Shown: positions 1 through 6,255 of the stretch, one piece after another
Layout of the letters: every line of letters begins with the position of its first letter
Numbering within the stretch: position 1 is the first letter of the stretch
Origin: Candidatus Omnitrophota bacterium
GTDB taxonomy: Bacteria > Omnitrophota > Gorgyraeia > Duberdicusellales > 4484-171
Reading direction: 5' to 3'
Length of the DNA: 9,132 nt
NCBI GenBank assembly: GCA_028717025.1
Contig: JAQUOR010000062.1
Location: 1 to 9,132, forward strand
Made by a program: the position numbers and the translations under genes
The notes under the pieces: model-generated
What the model saw: only the letters and a program-made list of their open reading frames with translations
Databases searched by the model: none
Told to the model about the DNA's origin: nothing

Positions 1-79
1 TGAGTACAGGTAAAATAGAGAAGATACGCTTTCGATGTCCATTAAGCTTATTTTCGAAAGTAGTGGTGGGGGTTAATTC

Positions 80-122
80 GCCCAAACGACTTATGCTCAC
101 TATCGTTCCATAAGTCGTGGGC
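80..122 (+). promoter_or_regulatory. 14-bp dyad (hairpin) in the leader of the acyltransferase gene
   Basis: An inverted repeat pairs ACGACTTATG (86-95) with CATAAGTCGT (109-118). It continues across an AA bulge (84-85) as GCCC (80-83) with GGGC (119-122), leaving a 13-base loop. It ends six bases before the SD. No T-run follows, so it is not an intrinsic terminator. It could be a leader RNA structure, a protein-binding dyad or a dispersed palindrome; the sequence alone does not decide. A run of G at 68-72 could pair instead with the CCC at 81-83, a possible alternative fold. Confidence 0.6.
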
Positions 123-127
123 TCATT

Positions 128-135
128 AGAGGAGG
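128..135 (+). promoter_or_regulatory. Strong Shine-Dalgarno site for the acyltransferase gene
   Basis: AGAGGAGG lies six bases before the ATG at 142 and fixes that codon as the start. It is one of the two best ribosome-binding sites in the window, the other being that of hppA. Confidence 0.85.
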
Positions 136-141
136 ATAATT

Positions 142-1377
142 ATGGCAAAAATTTATATTGTTGATGTGACAAACAGGGACGGAGTACAAACCTCACGGAT
201 ATGCCTTTCGAAGCTGCAGAAAACGATGATAAACCTTTATCTTGATGAAATGGGCATATTTCAAAGTGAATTCGGTTTTCCTACGACGAATCACGAACTT
301 AATTATCTGAATGCCAATCTTGAGCTCGCAGAGAAAAAAGTCATAAAAAATCTAAGGCTCTCCGGATGGTTGCGGGCGATTACCGGGGACGTGGCGGTAG
401 CGCTTAAAAATGTCCCTACCTTAAAATATGTCAATCTTTCCATCTCTACCAGCGACCAGATGATCAAGCATAAATTTCAGGGGAAACTTAATTACAAGGA
501 GATCATCAAAAGCGCACAGGACGCGATAGTCCTGGCAAAAAAATCAGGGATAAAAGCCGTGGGCGTCAACGCGGAAGACGCCTCGCGTTCGAAGATCGAG
601 TATCTCGTCGATTTCATCAAAGCGACGAAGGACGCCGGAGCGGATAGGTTCCGTTATTGCGATACGCTGGGTTTCGATACGCCATTTTCGATCTATGACA
701 GGCTCGTTAAAATTTTAAAGAAAGTAAAAATGCCCGTAGAAATCCATTGCCACAACGATTTAGGCTTGGTAGTCGCTTCTTCTATCGCAGGCGCTCGGGC
801 TGCCATCGATTGCGGGGTGGACGCCTATATTAACACCTGTTTAAACGGCGTAGGCGAGCGCGCCGGCAATGCCGATCTGGTAAGCGTCATACTTGCGATA
901 AAGTACGGCAGCGGCATGGAGAAGTACAAACTTGATGAGAAGATAAATTTAAAAACGGCATGGAAGTTGAGTAAATACGCTTCCTATGCATTCGGGATCC
1001 CCATTCCCATAAACCAACCGGGCGTAGGCGCCAATGCCTTTGCGCATGAGTCGGGAATCCACGCCGACGGCGCACTTAAAGACAGGCGTAACTATGAACT
1101 GTATGATTATGAGGAACTGGGCCGCGGTGAGCCGGAAGTCATTGATACCGGCAGAAAAATCACGGTCGGTGAGTATTCGGGGATAAAAGGTTTTGGCAAC
1201 GTCTATGACCAGATGGAAATAAAGTTCAAGGACGATAACGAAGCGCGCAAGATCTTAGAGCTTGTGCGTTACGCGAATGTCCATAACCAAAAACCCCTTG
1301 TTCAGGAAGAGCTGAAATTCGTCGCGCAGTATCCTGACATCGCCAAGAAGATCTTTACAATGCAACCCGTAGTATAA
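142..1377 (+). CDS. Homocitrate synthase / 2-isopropylmalate synthase family acyltransferase
   Basis: This 411-residue enzyme belongs to the HMGL-like (DRE-TIM) acyltransferases, which condense acetyl-CoA with a 2-oxo acid. The family signatures are visible: DVTNRDG at 8-14 (R12 and metal ligand D13), the metal-binding HCHND at 202-206, GVGERAGNA at 236-244 and HESGIHADG at 302-310. A barrel and short lid domain are present, but the roughly 110-residue leucine-feedback domain of full-length LeuA (about 510 residues) is absent, so the length fits NifV/AksA-type homocitrate synthases. The start is an ATG behind a strong SD. No leu, nif or lysine genes adjoin it. The exact 2-oxo acid is therefore open: 2-oxoglutarate (homocitrate), oxaloacetate (Re-type citrate synthase) and pyruvate or 2-oxoisovalerate are all possible. 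Family assignment is sure; substrate is not. Confidence 0.85.
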   Translation: MAKIYIVDVTNRDGVQTSRICLSKLQKTMINLYLDEMGIFQSEFGFPTTNHELNYLNANLELAEKKVIKNLRLSGWLRAITGDVAVALKNVPTLKYVNLSISTSDQMIKHKFQGKLNYKEIIKSAQDAIVLAKKSGIKAVGVNAEDASRSKIEYLVDFIKATKDAGADRFRYCDTLGFDTPFSIYDRLVKILKKVKMPVEIHCHNDLGLVVASSIAGARAAIDCGVDAYINTCLNGVGERAGNADLVSVILAIKYGSGMEKYKLDEKINLKTAWKLSKYASYAFGIPIPINQPGVGANAFAHESGIHADGALKDRRNYELYDYEELGRGEPEVIDTGRKITVGEYSGIKGFGNVYDQMEIKFKDDNEARKILELVRYANVHNQKPLVQEELKFVAQYPDIAKKIFTMQPVV

Positions 1378-1389
1378 CTCTTTAAATAT

Positions 1390-1453
1390 ATCGGCTCAGG
1401 CAACGGCTACGCCTTAAAAAATGATATTTATCAAGCCGAGAGCCGTAGCCGAT
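1390..1453. repeat. Imperfect inverted repeat between the acyltransferase gene and purA
   Basis: ATCGGCT (1390-1396) pairs with AGCCGAT (1447-1453). After a six-base bulge on the left arm, ACGGCT (1403-1408) pairs with AGCCGT (1441-1446), enclosing an AT-rich loop of 32 bases. There is no T-run, so it is a poor terminator candidate. The rest of the 135-base gap holds a tandem TAACCG pair (1471-1482) and no clear promoter. Confidence 0.5.
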
Positions 1454-1512
1454 TGACGAAACGGGCGTCGTAACCGTAACCGAAAACCGTGTACAATCCT
1501 GGTGGACGATTT

Positions 1513-2775
1513 ATGAATACCATACTCGTAGGATTACAATGGGGAGATGAAGGCAAAGGAAAAATCATTGATTATCTTTGCCGAGATAAAGACATCATCG
1601 TGCGCTTCCAGGGAGGAAACAATGCGGGGCATACCGTAGTTATCAACGGTAATAAGTTTGTTTTTCATCTTATTCCTTCGGGGATTTTACGGGAAGGTAA
1701 AATCTGCGCTATCGGTAACGGCACGGTTATCGATCCGGCGGTGCTCATCGAGGAAATCAAGTCACTTTCCGCTGCCCATGTAGACGTTTCTCCGGAGAAC
1801 CTTAAGATCTCGATGCTCGCGCACGTTATCATGCCCTACCATCGCCTTATGGATGCGCTGCGTGAAAAAAATGAAATAAGGAAAATCGGGACCACCAAAC
1901 GCGGTATCGGTCCCTGTTATATGGATAAAGTTTCGCGTTTCGGCATACGCATTGTCGACCTCATTGACCCTGAAATCTTTGAGCGGAAACTTAAAGAAAA
2001 TTTAAAAGAAAAAAATCCTCTATTTAAGAAAGTGTATGGCGATAAAGGATTTTCTTTTCACGCAATTTATGAAGAATATTGTAAGTTTGCGAAACAATTA
2101 AAACCGTATGCGTGCGATCTGGTAGATTTCTTTTATAAGGAAAAAACGAAAAGTTTTTTATTCGAAGGTGCCCAGGGAGCGTTTCTTGACGTTGATTTTG
2201 GTACATACCCGTACGTCACTTCATCGACGACTCTTTCAACCAACGCCATAAGCGGTTCCGGTTTATCGTTTGTAAAAGCCGACGAAATCATCGGCGTTAC
2301 CAAAGCATACACTACGCGGGTAGGAGAGGGGCCGTTTCCCACTGAATTAGATGATGCAACCGGTGAGTATTTCAGGAAAAAAGGCAAAGAATTCGGCGCT
2401 ACTACCGGCAGGCCCCGGCGTTGCGGTTGGCTTGACCTGGCACTTCTTAAGCGCTCGGTAATTCTTAATAATGTTACCAGCATTGTTTTAACGAAACTCG
2501 ACATCCTCGACGACTTGCCGTGTATACAGGTGTGCACCGGTTACAAAGAAAAGAACCGTTCATGTGAGGGGTTTCCTATTGATTTAGCACGCATTACGCC
2601 GGTGTATGCGACGATGCCGGGCTGGAAGACAAATACCGAGAACATCAGAAAATATGCGCAGCTGCCGCAGGAAGCGAAAAACTATATCAGCGCAATCGAA
2701 GAGTATCTTGGTTGCCCGGTTGCCTATGTTTCCGTCGGAGAGATGCGCGACGCAATCATAAAGAAGGACAAATAA
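1513..2775 (+). CDS. purA: Adenylosuccinate synthetase
   Basis: PurA makes adenylosuccinate from IMP and aspartate using GTP, the first committed step from IMP to AMP, in the cytoplasm. Counting from the ATG at 1513 the protein has 420 residues, close to the usual 425-430. Visible motifs are the P-loop-like GDEGKGK at 11-17 with catalytic base D12, GGNNAGHT at 34-41 with catalytic H40, GTTKRGIGP at 126-134, R142 as the likely IMP contact from the partner subunit, FEGAQG at 217-222, TTRVGEGPFPTE at 267-278, ATTGRPRRCGWLD at 296-308 and the guanine-recognition motif TKLDIL at 327-332. The reading frame opens at an ATG at 1489, but the family N-terminus begins at 1513, where GGTGGA (1501-1506) gives an SD with good spacing. 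All catalytic residues are present. Confidence 0.96.
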   Translation: MNTILVGLQWGDEGKGKIIDYLCRDKDIIVRFQGGNNAGHTVVINGNKFVFHLIPSGILREGKICAIGNGTVIDPAVLIEEIKSLSAAHVDVSPENLKISMLAHVIMPYHRLMDALREKNEIRKIGTTKRGIGPCYMDKVSRFGIRIVDLIDPEIFERKLKENLKEKNPLFKKVYGDKGFSFHAIYEEYCKFAKQLKPYACDLVDFFYKEKTKSFLFEGAQGAFLDVDFGTYPYVTSSTTLSTNAISGSGLSFVKADEIIGVTKAYTTRVGEGPFPTELDDATGEYFRKKGKEFGATTGRPRRCGWLDLALLKRSVILNNVTSIVLTKLDILDDLPCIQVCTGYKEKNRSCEGFPIDLARITPVYATMPGWKTNTENIRKYAQLPQEAKNYISAIEEYLGCPVAYVSVGEMRDAIIKKDK

Positions 2776-2791
2776 GACCAAGGTTTAAAGA

Positions 2792-2820
2792 AAAATCCGT
2801 AACCGGATTTTAGATTTATT
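2792..2820 (+). terminator. Weak candidate intrinsic terminator after purA
   Basis: AAAATCCG (2792-2799) and CGGATTTT (2804-2811) form an 8-bp hairpin with a four-base loop, followed by an interrupted T-rich tract (TTTAGATTTATT). The stem is AT-rich and the tract is broken, so termination may be partial and read-through into hppA is possible. Confidence 0.4.
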
Positions 2821-2824
2821 ATAG

Positions 2825-2855
2825 CTTACGCATGTGTCAGGTAAATTAGCGTAAG
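2825..2855. repeat. Short dyad upstream of hppA
   Basis: CTTACGC (2825-2831) and GCGTAAG (2849-2855) form a 7-bp inverted repeat with a 17-base spacer, ending 13 bases before the hppA SD. It could be an operator or a leader hairpin. No convincing -35/-10 pair was found beside it. Confidence 0.35.
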
Positions 2856-2868
2856 TCATCTACATATT

Positions 2869-2877
2869 AAAGGAGGT
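2869..2877 (+). promoter_or_regulatory. Consensus Shine-Dalgarno site for hppA
   Basis: AAAGGAGGT is a near-perfect complement to the 16S rRNA tail and lies six bases before the ATG at 2884. It fixes the start and suggests strong translation of this membrane protein. Confidence 0.88.
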
Positions 2878-2883
2878 AGTATC

Positions 2884-5001
2884 ATGGCAGGTTTTGATCT
2901 TCTTGTATTGGCACCGGTTGGTTCGATAACCGCGCTTCTTTTTGCCGCCTACCTGGCGTTTTCTATCATGAAAAAAGATCAGGGAAACGACCGGATGAAA
3001 GAGATAGCGTTAGCGGTGCGCACAGGTGCAAAGGCATATCTTAAACGGCAATACCTGGGGGTATCGATTTTCTTTGCCGTGGTGTTCTGCGTTTTGCTTT
3101 TCCTGGCACTTAAAGGATACCTTGTTATTTTCGTTCCTTTTGCCTTTTTAACCGGCGGTTTGTTTTCCGGCCTTTCCGGTTTTATCGGGATGTCTATCGC
3201 TACGCAGGCTTCAAACCGTACTGCCGCAGGCGCGATGAAGAGCTTAAATTCCGGATTGCGCGTCGCATTTTCAAGCGGCGCAGTCATGGGGCTGACGGTA
3301 GTCGGATTAGGACTTCTTGATCTAAGCATATGGTATTATTTTCTTGACTGGTATTATTCGACGCACGCAATCCCCGTGGGCACGGATAAAATTACCGCGA
3401 TTACTTCAACCATGCTTTGCTTTGGTATGGGCGCAAGCTCGCAGGCACTTTTTGCGCGCGTAGGCGGCGGGATCTTTACAAAAGCTGCTGACGTAGGAGC
3501 TGACTTGGTCGGTAAAGTCGAAGCAGGTATTCCTGAAGATGATCCGCGTAACCCTGCGGTTATTGCCGATAATGTAGGTGATAATGTAGGCGATGTTGCA
3601 GGTATGGGCGCAGATCTTTATGAGTCGTATGTCGGTTCAATCGTCGCAACCAGCGCGTTAGGCGTGGCGGCGAGTCTTGGCAGCGGAATAGATGGCGTTA
3701 AATTCGTGACCGTTCCGATGGTAATGGCTGCTGTAGGCGTAGTAGCCTCGATTATCGGAACCTTTTTTGTAAAAAGCAGAGAAGAAGCGAGTCAGAAAGT
3801 CTTGCTTGCGGCATTACGCAAAGGGGTATTCAGCAGCTCTCTTCTGGTAGCGATAATCTCCTTTCCTTTGGTTATCTATACGTTAGGCATGTCGTATATC
3901 GGAGTGTATTACTCAGTGCTTGCGGGATTGTTTGCCGGGGTCCTTATCGGCTTGGTAACCGAATATTACACTTCAAGCGGGTTTCCTCCCACGCGTTCTA
4001 TCGCGGATTCAGCGACCACGGGGCCGGCAACGGTCATTATTAGCGGTCTTGCGGTAGGGATGATGTCGACCGCACTGCCCGTAATTATCGTGTGCCTTGC
4101 GATCCTTGCCAGTTATTTCCTTTCCGGCGGCGCGAATAATTTTAATGCCGGGCTTTATGGCGTTGCGATTTCTGCGGTCGGTATGCTTTCGACCTTAGGT
4201 ATTACTTTGGCAACCGACGCTTACGGCCCGGTTGCGGATAATGCCGGCGGTAACGCGGAAATGTCACATTTGCCTCCCGAAGTAAGAAAGAGGACCGATG
4301 CGCTTGACGCGTTAGGTAATACCACTGCCGCAACCGGTAAAGGATTTGCGATAGGTTCAGCCGCTCTTACGGCGCTTGCGCTTATTGCCGCGTACCGGGA
4401 CCAGTTAGTTTTATCCGGCAAAGAATTAAAACTGAATTTATTGGAGCCTACGTTATTGGTAGGATTATTTTTAGGAGGAATGCTTCCTTTCCTGTTTTGC
4501 TCCATGACCATGCGTGCGGTCGGCAGGGCAGCAGGTAAGATCGTCGTGGAAGTGCGCCGGCAGTTTAAAGAAATAAAAGGACTCATGGAAGGAAAAGCCA
4601 AGCCAGATTACGCGCGTTGTGTCACTATTGCAACAGCCGCGGCCCAGAAGGAAATGATCATGCCCTCGCTTTTGGCTATTACCGCGCCCATAGCAGTAGG
4701 ACTTCTGGTGGGCATAGAAGCTGTTGCGGGTCTTTTGACCGGAGCAACCGTTACCGGTTTTGTATTGGCGATTATGATGGCAAATTCCGGCGGCGCGTGG
4801 GACAACGCCAAGAAATATATCGAAGAAGGTAACCATGGCGGCAAAGGTTCTCCGGCGCATAAAGCAGCTGTTTCCGGGGATACGGTCGGCGATCCTTTTA
4901 AGGATACTTCCGGCCCCTCATTGAACATCCTGATTAAGCTCATGTCGATGGTTTCTATCGTATTTGCTTCGTTTATTATGGCTCATACGCTCGTGAAATA
5001 G
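2884..5001 (+). CDS. hppA: Membrane-bound ion-translocating pyrophosphatase, K+-dependent, Na+-type
   Basis: This 705-residue integral membrane protein, with about 15-16 hydrophobic segments, couples hydrolysis of cytoplasmic pyrophosphate to ion export. The active-site blocks are intact: DVGADLVGKVE at 203-213, EDDPRNPAVIADNVGDNVGD at 218-237, GGAWDNAKKYIE at 636-647 and GDTVGDPFKD at 665-674. Two subtype marks can be read. GNTTAATGKG at 478-487 has A482 and G485, where K+-independent enzymes carry Lys and Thr, so K+ dependence is predicted. GADLYESYVG at 242-251 has E247 in the gate position that Na+-transporting enzymes use (E246 of the Thermotoga maritima enzyme). Na+ pumping, or dual Na+/H+ pumping, is thus likelier than pure H+ pumping. 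The gene has its own strong SD and is closed by a strong terminator. Family is certain; ion specificity is inference. Confidence 0.96.
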   Translation: MAGFDLLVLAPVGSITALLFAAYLAFSIMKKDQGNDRMKEIALAVRTGAKAYLKRQYLGVSIFFAVVFCVLLFLALKGYLVIFVPFAFLTGGLFSGLSGFIGMSIATQASNRTAAGAMKSLNSGLRVAFSSGAVMGLTVVGLGLLDLSIWYYFLDWYYSTHAIPVGTDKITAITSTMLCFGMGASSQALFARVGGGIFTKAADVGADLVGKVEAGIPEDDPRNPAVIADNVGDNVGDVAGMGADLYESYVGSIVATSALGVAASLGSGIDGVKFVTVPMVMAAVGVVASIIGTFFVKSREEASQKVLLAALRKGVFSSSLLVAIISFPLVIYTLGMSYIGVYYSVLAGLFAGVLIGLVTEYYTSSGFPPTRSIADSATTGPATVIISGLAVGMMSTALPVIIVCLAILASYFLSGGANNFNAGLYGVAISAVGMLSTLGITLATDAYGPVADNAGGNAEMSHLPPEVRKRTDALDALGNTTAATGKGFAIGSAALTALALIAAYRDQLVLSGKELKLNLLEPTLLVGLFLGGMLPFLFCSMTMRAVGRAAGKIVVEVRRQFKEIKGLMEGKAKPDYARCVTIATAAAQKEMIMPSLLAITAPIAVGLLVGIEAVAGLLTGATVTGFVLAIMMANSGGAWDNAKKYIEEGNHGGKGSPAHKAAVSGDTVGDPFKDTSGPSLNILIKLMSMVSIVFASFIMAHTLVK

Positions 5002-5027
5002 ACGAATGTTACGTTAAAAAGTCAAGA

Positions 5028-5060
5028 AAAGGCAGGGTTTTAAAAAACCCTGCCTTTTTT
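5028..5060 (+). terminator. Strong rho-independent terminator after hppA
   Basis: GGCAGGGTTT (5031-5040) pairs perfectly with AAACCCTGCC (5045-5054) around a four-base loop, and six Ts follow (5055-5060). A-residues at 5028-5030 face the T-run, so the element may also work weakly in reverse. It ends 26 bases past the hppA stop and separates the first three genes from the rest. Confidence 0.93.
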
Positions 5061-5186
5061 AGCGTACGGATTCGAAGCGTTTTATCCCAGGAAGGGCTTC
5101 GACTTTTCCAAATCATTGTAAGCCAAAGGCTTAAAAAAAATTATCGCCGCCTCTTATTGGTAGTTTTTTAAGTCTATCAGTGAGGA

Positions 5187-5211
5187 CAAATAATGCTTGC
5201 AGCATTATTTG
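5187..5211. promoter_or_regulatory. Perfect 11-bp palindrome at the -35 region, candidate operator
   Basis: CAAATAATGCT (5187-5197) and AGCATTATTTG (5201-5211) are exact complements around a TGC spacer. The right arm overlaps the expected -35 position of the promoter just downstream, where a repressor or activator dimer would bind. No T-run follows, which argues against a terminator. The regulator is unknown. Confidence 0.5.
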
Positions 5212-5237
5212 GGTTAATGCTCTAAATCTGATATAAT
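5209..5237 (+). promoter_or_regulatory. Extended -10 sigma-70-type promoter for the YkgJ-like/nth unit
   Basis: TGATATAAT at 5229-5237 is a perfect extended -10 (TG-n-TATAAT). With a 17-base spacer the -35 would be TTGGGT (5209-5214), which matches TTGACA only in its TTG, as is common for extended -10 promoters. Transcription would start about seven bases past the hexamer, at the ATG (5245) or a base or two before it, implying a leaderless or nearly leaderless mRNA. Confidence 0.65.
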
Positions 5238-5244
5238 AGAAGCT

Positions 5245-5550
5245 ATGTTCGACAATGCTTATTACCAGGAATATCGCCGGAAAAAAGAAGAGGAGTGGGA
5301 AGCGCTCTGCAAGCGCTGCGGGGGGTGTTGCGGAATATTTGAAGACCCCTGCAAGCATCTTAAAAAAGATGATAACGGTAAGTATTTTTGCGAAATTTAC
5401 AATGACCGTTTTGGCGTGCGCGAATCGGTCGGCGGCAAGAAATTTAAATGCGTGCATATCAGCCAGATACTTAACCGTAACTGGTTCAATGACCGCACCT
5501 GCGCATATAAGATTAACCTGAAAATGCCGTGGCTGAAGTCCTTAAAGTAA
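5245..5550 (+). CDS. YkgJ-like CxxCxxCC family protein (putative zinc or iron binding)
   Basis: This 101-residue soluble protein has a charged N-terminal helix (about 8-20), then the family signature CKRCGGCCG at 22-30 (C22, C25, C28, C29), followed by C36, C49, C69 and C86. The layout matches the small CxxCxxCC proteins (YkgJ/UPF0153-like), thought to chelate zinc or an iron-sulfur cluster; their precise role is unknown. The ATG at 5245 is the only sensible start, since a stop lies at 5215-5217 in frame and no start codon lies between. There is no usable SD: AGAAG at 5238-5242 is only two bases away. It overlaps nth by 22 bases, so the two are probably co-expressed. A link to Fe-S loading of endonuclease III is possible but speculative. 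Confidence 0.82.
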   Translation: MFDNAYYQEYRRKKEEEWEALCKRCGGCCGIFEDPCKHLKKDDNGKYFCEIYNDRFGVRESVGGKKFKCVHISQILNRNWFNDRTCAYKINLKMPWLKSLK

Positions 5551-6176
5551 TACTGATACTGAAACGAGAAACAAAAAGATTTAATATTCCCTGGGTGAGT
5601 ACCGAAGTCGTTACCGTTGACCCTTATAAAATACTGATTTCATGTATTTTAAGTTTACGCACCAAAGACGCGGTGACCAGGCGCTCGAGCGAAAGACTCT
5701 TTGCCATTGCCGATACCCCGGATAAAGTCGCTGAAATGTCGCCGTCGCGTCTTGAGAAATTGATTTATCCTGCCGGCTTTTACCGGAACAAAGCGCGGCA
5801 GATAATTGCGTTAAGCAAACGGCTCGTTGATGATTTTGGCGGTAACGTTCCCCATAGCCAGGAGGCTTTGCTTTCTTTTAAGGGGGTGGGAAGAAAAACG
5901 GCTAATCTGGTGTTGGGCTTAGGATTCAACATCCCTGCCATATGCGTGGATACGCACGTTCACCGGATTCCTAACCGTTTGGGCTGGATACGTACGAAAA
6001 AACCGGTTGAAACGGAATTTGCCCTAATGGCTATCATTCCTAAGCGGTATTGGATAGAACTTAACACGTTGCTTGTTACCTTGGGCCAGAATATCTGTTT
6101 ACCTGTTTCACCGTTCTGCGGCAAGTGTCCGGTCAACCGGTATTGCAGGAAAGTGGGAGTAACGAGGTGTCGGTAA
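5529..6176 (+). CDS. nth: Endonuclease III-like DNA glycosylase/AP lyase
   Basis: This 215-residue HhH-GPD glycosylase starts base-excision repair of oxidised pyrimidines. Visible are the helix-hairpin-helix with LLSFKGVGRKTA at 114-125 carrying catalytic K123, VDTHVHR at 140-146 with catalytic D141, and a complete C-x6-C-x2-C-x5-C [4Fe-4S] loop (C190, C197, C200, C206). The motif after the first helix reads LSLRTKDAVT (41-50), where the E. coli enzyme has LSAQATD; this form is more like archaeal and deep-branching bacterial homologues. The start is a GTG inside the 3' end of the upstream gene with no SD, so translation probably depends on coupling. A later in-frame GTG (residue 23) would remove the N-terminal helix and is less likely. 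Substrate range cannot be read from sequence. Confidence 0.93.
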   Translation: MAEVLKVILILKRETKRFNIPWVSTEVVTVDPYKILISCILSLRTKDAVTRRSSERLFAIADTPDKVAEMSPSRLEKLIYPAGFYRNKARQIIALSKRLVDDFGGNVPHSQEALLSFKGVGRKTANLVLGLGFNIPAICVDTHVHRIPNRLGWIRTKKPVETEFALMAIIPKRYWIELNTLLVTLGQNICLPVSPFCGKCPVNRYCRKVGVTRCR

Positions 6177-6247
6177 AGCTTTCAGCCACCAGCCATCAGC
6201 TAAAAATAATTTAAAAGCTGAAGACTGATAGCTGTAAGCTGAGAGCT
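6177..6247. repeat. Long imperfect palindrome, copy A of an AGCT-rich repeat
   Basis: The left arm (6177-6199) and right arm (6225-6247) pair at 18 of 23 positions plus one G-U, around a 25-base AT-rich loop. Arms are built from repeated AGCT and TCAGC words. It begins directly after the nth stop and ends eight bases before the GH5 ATG. The only SD-like stretch of that gene (GAGAG, 6241-6245) is inside the right arm. It is closely similar to copy B at 7401-7468. Confidence 0.75.
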
Positions 6248-6255
6248 AAATAATT

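Noticed and set aside
1..141. T-box or other known amino-acid leader upstream of the synthase gene
   Set aside because: No T-box bulge sequence or terminator/antiterminator pair is present; only an unclassified dyad is seen.
1489..1512. Upstream ATG at 1489 as the purA start
   Set aside because: It adds eight residues (MYNPGGRF) not found in the family and covers the SD (GGTGGA) that serves the ATG at 1513.
2133..2537. Antisense open frame of 134 codons inside purA
   Set aside because: It lies wholly opposite a conserved gene and shows no recognisable protein motif or SD; it is a frame shadow.
4221..4943. Several antisense open frames opposite hppA
   Set aside because: These are long only because of the codon usage of the gene on the other strand; no family features are seen.
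5119..5133. Hairpin TAAGCC-AAA-GGCTTA as a terminator
   Set aside because: A-residues rather than Ts follow on the + strand, and on the - strand the T-run precedes the stem, so it would not work in either direction.
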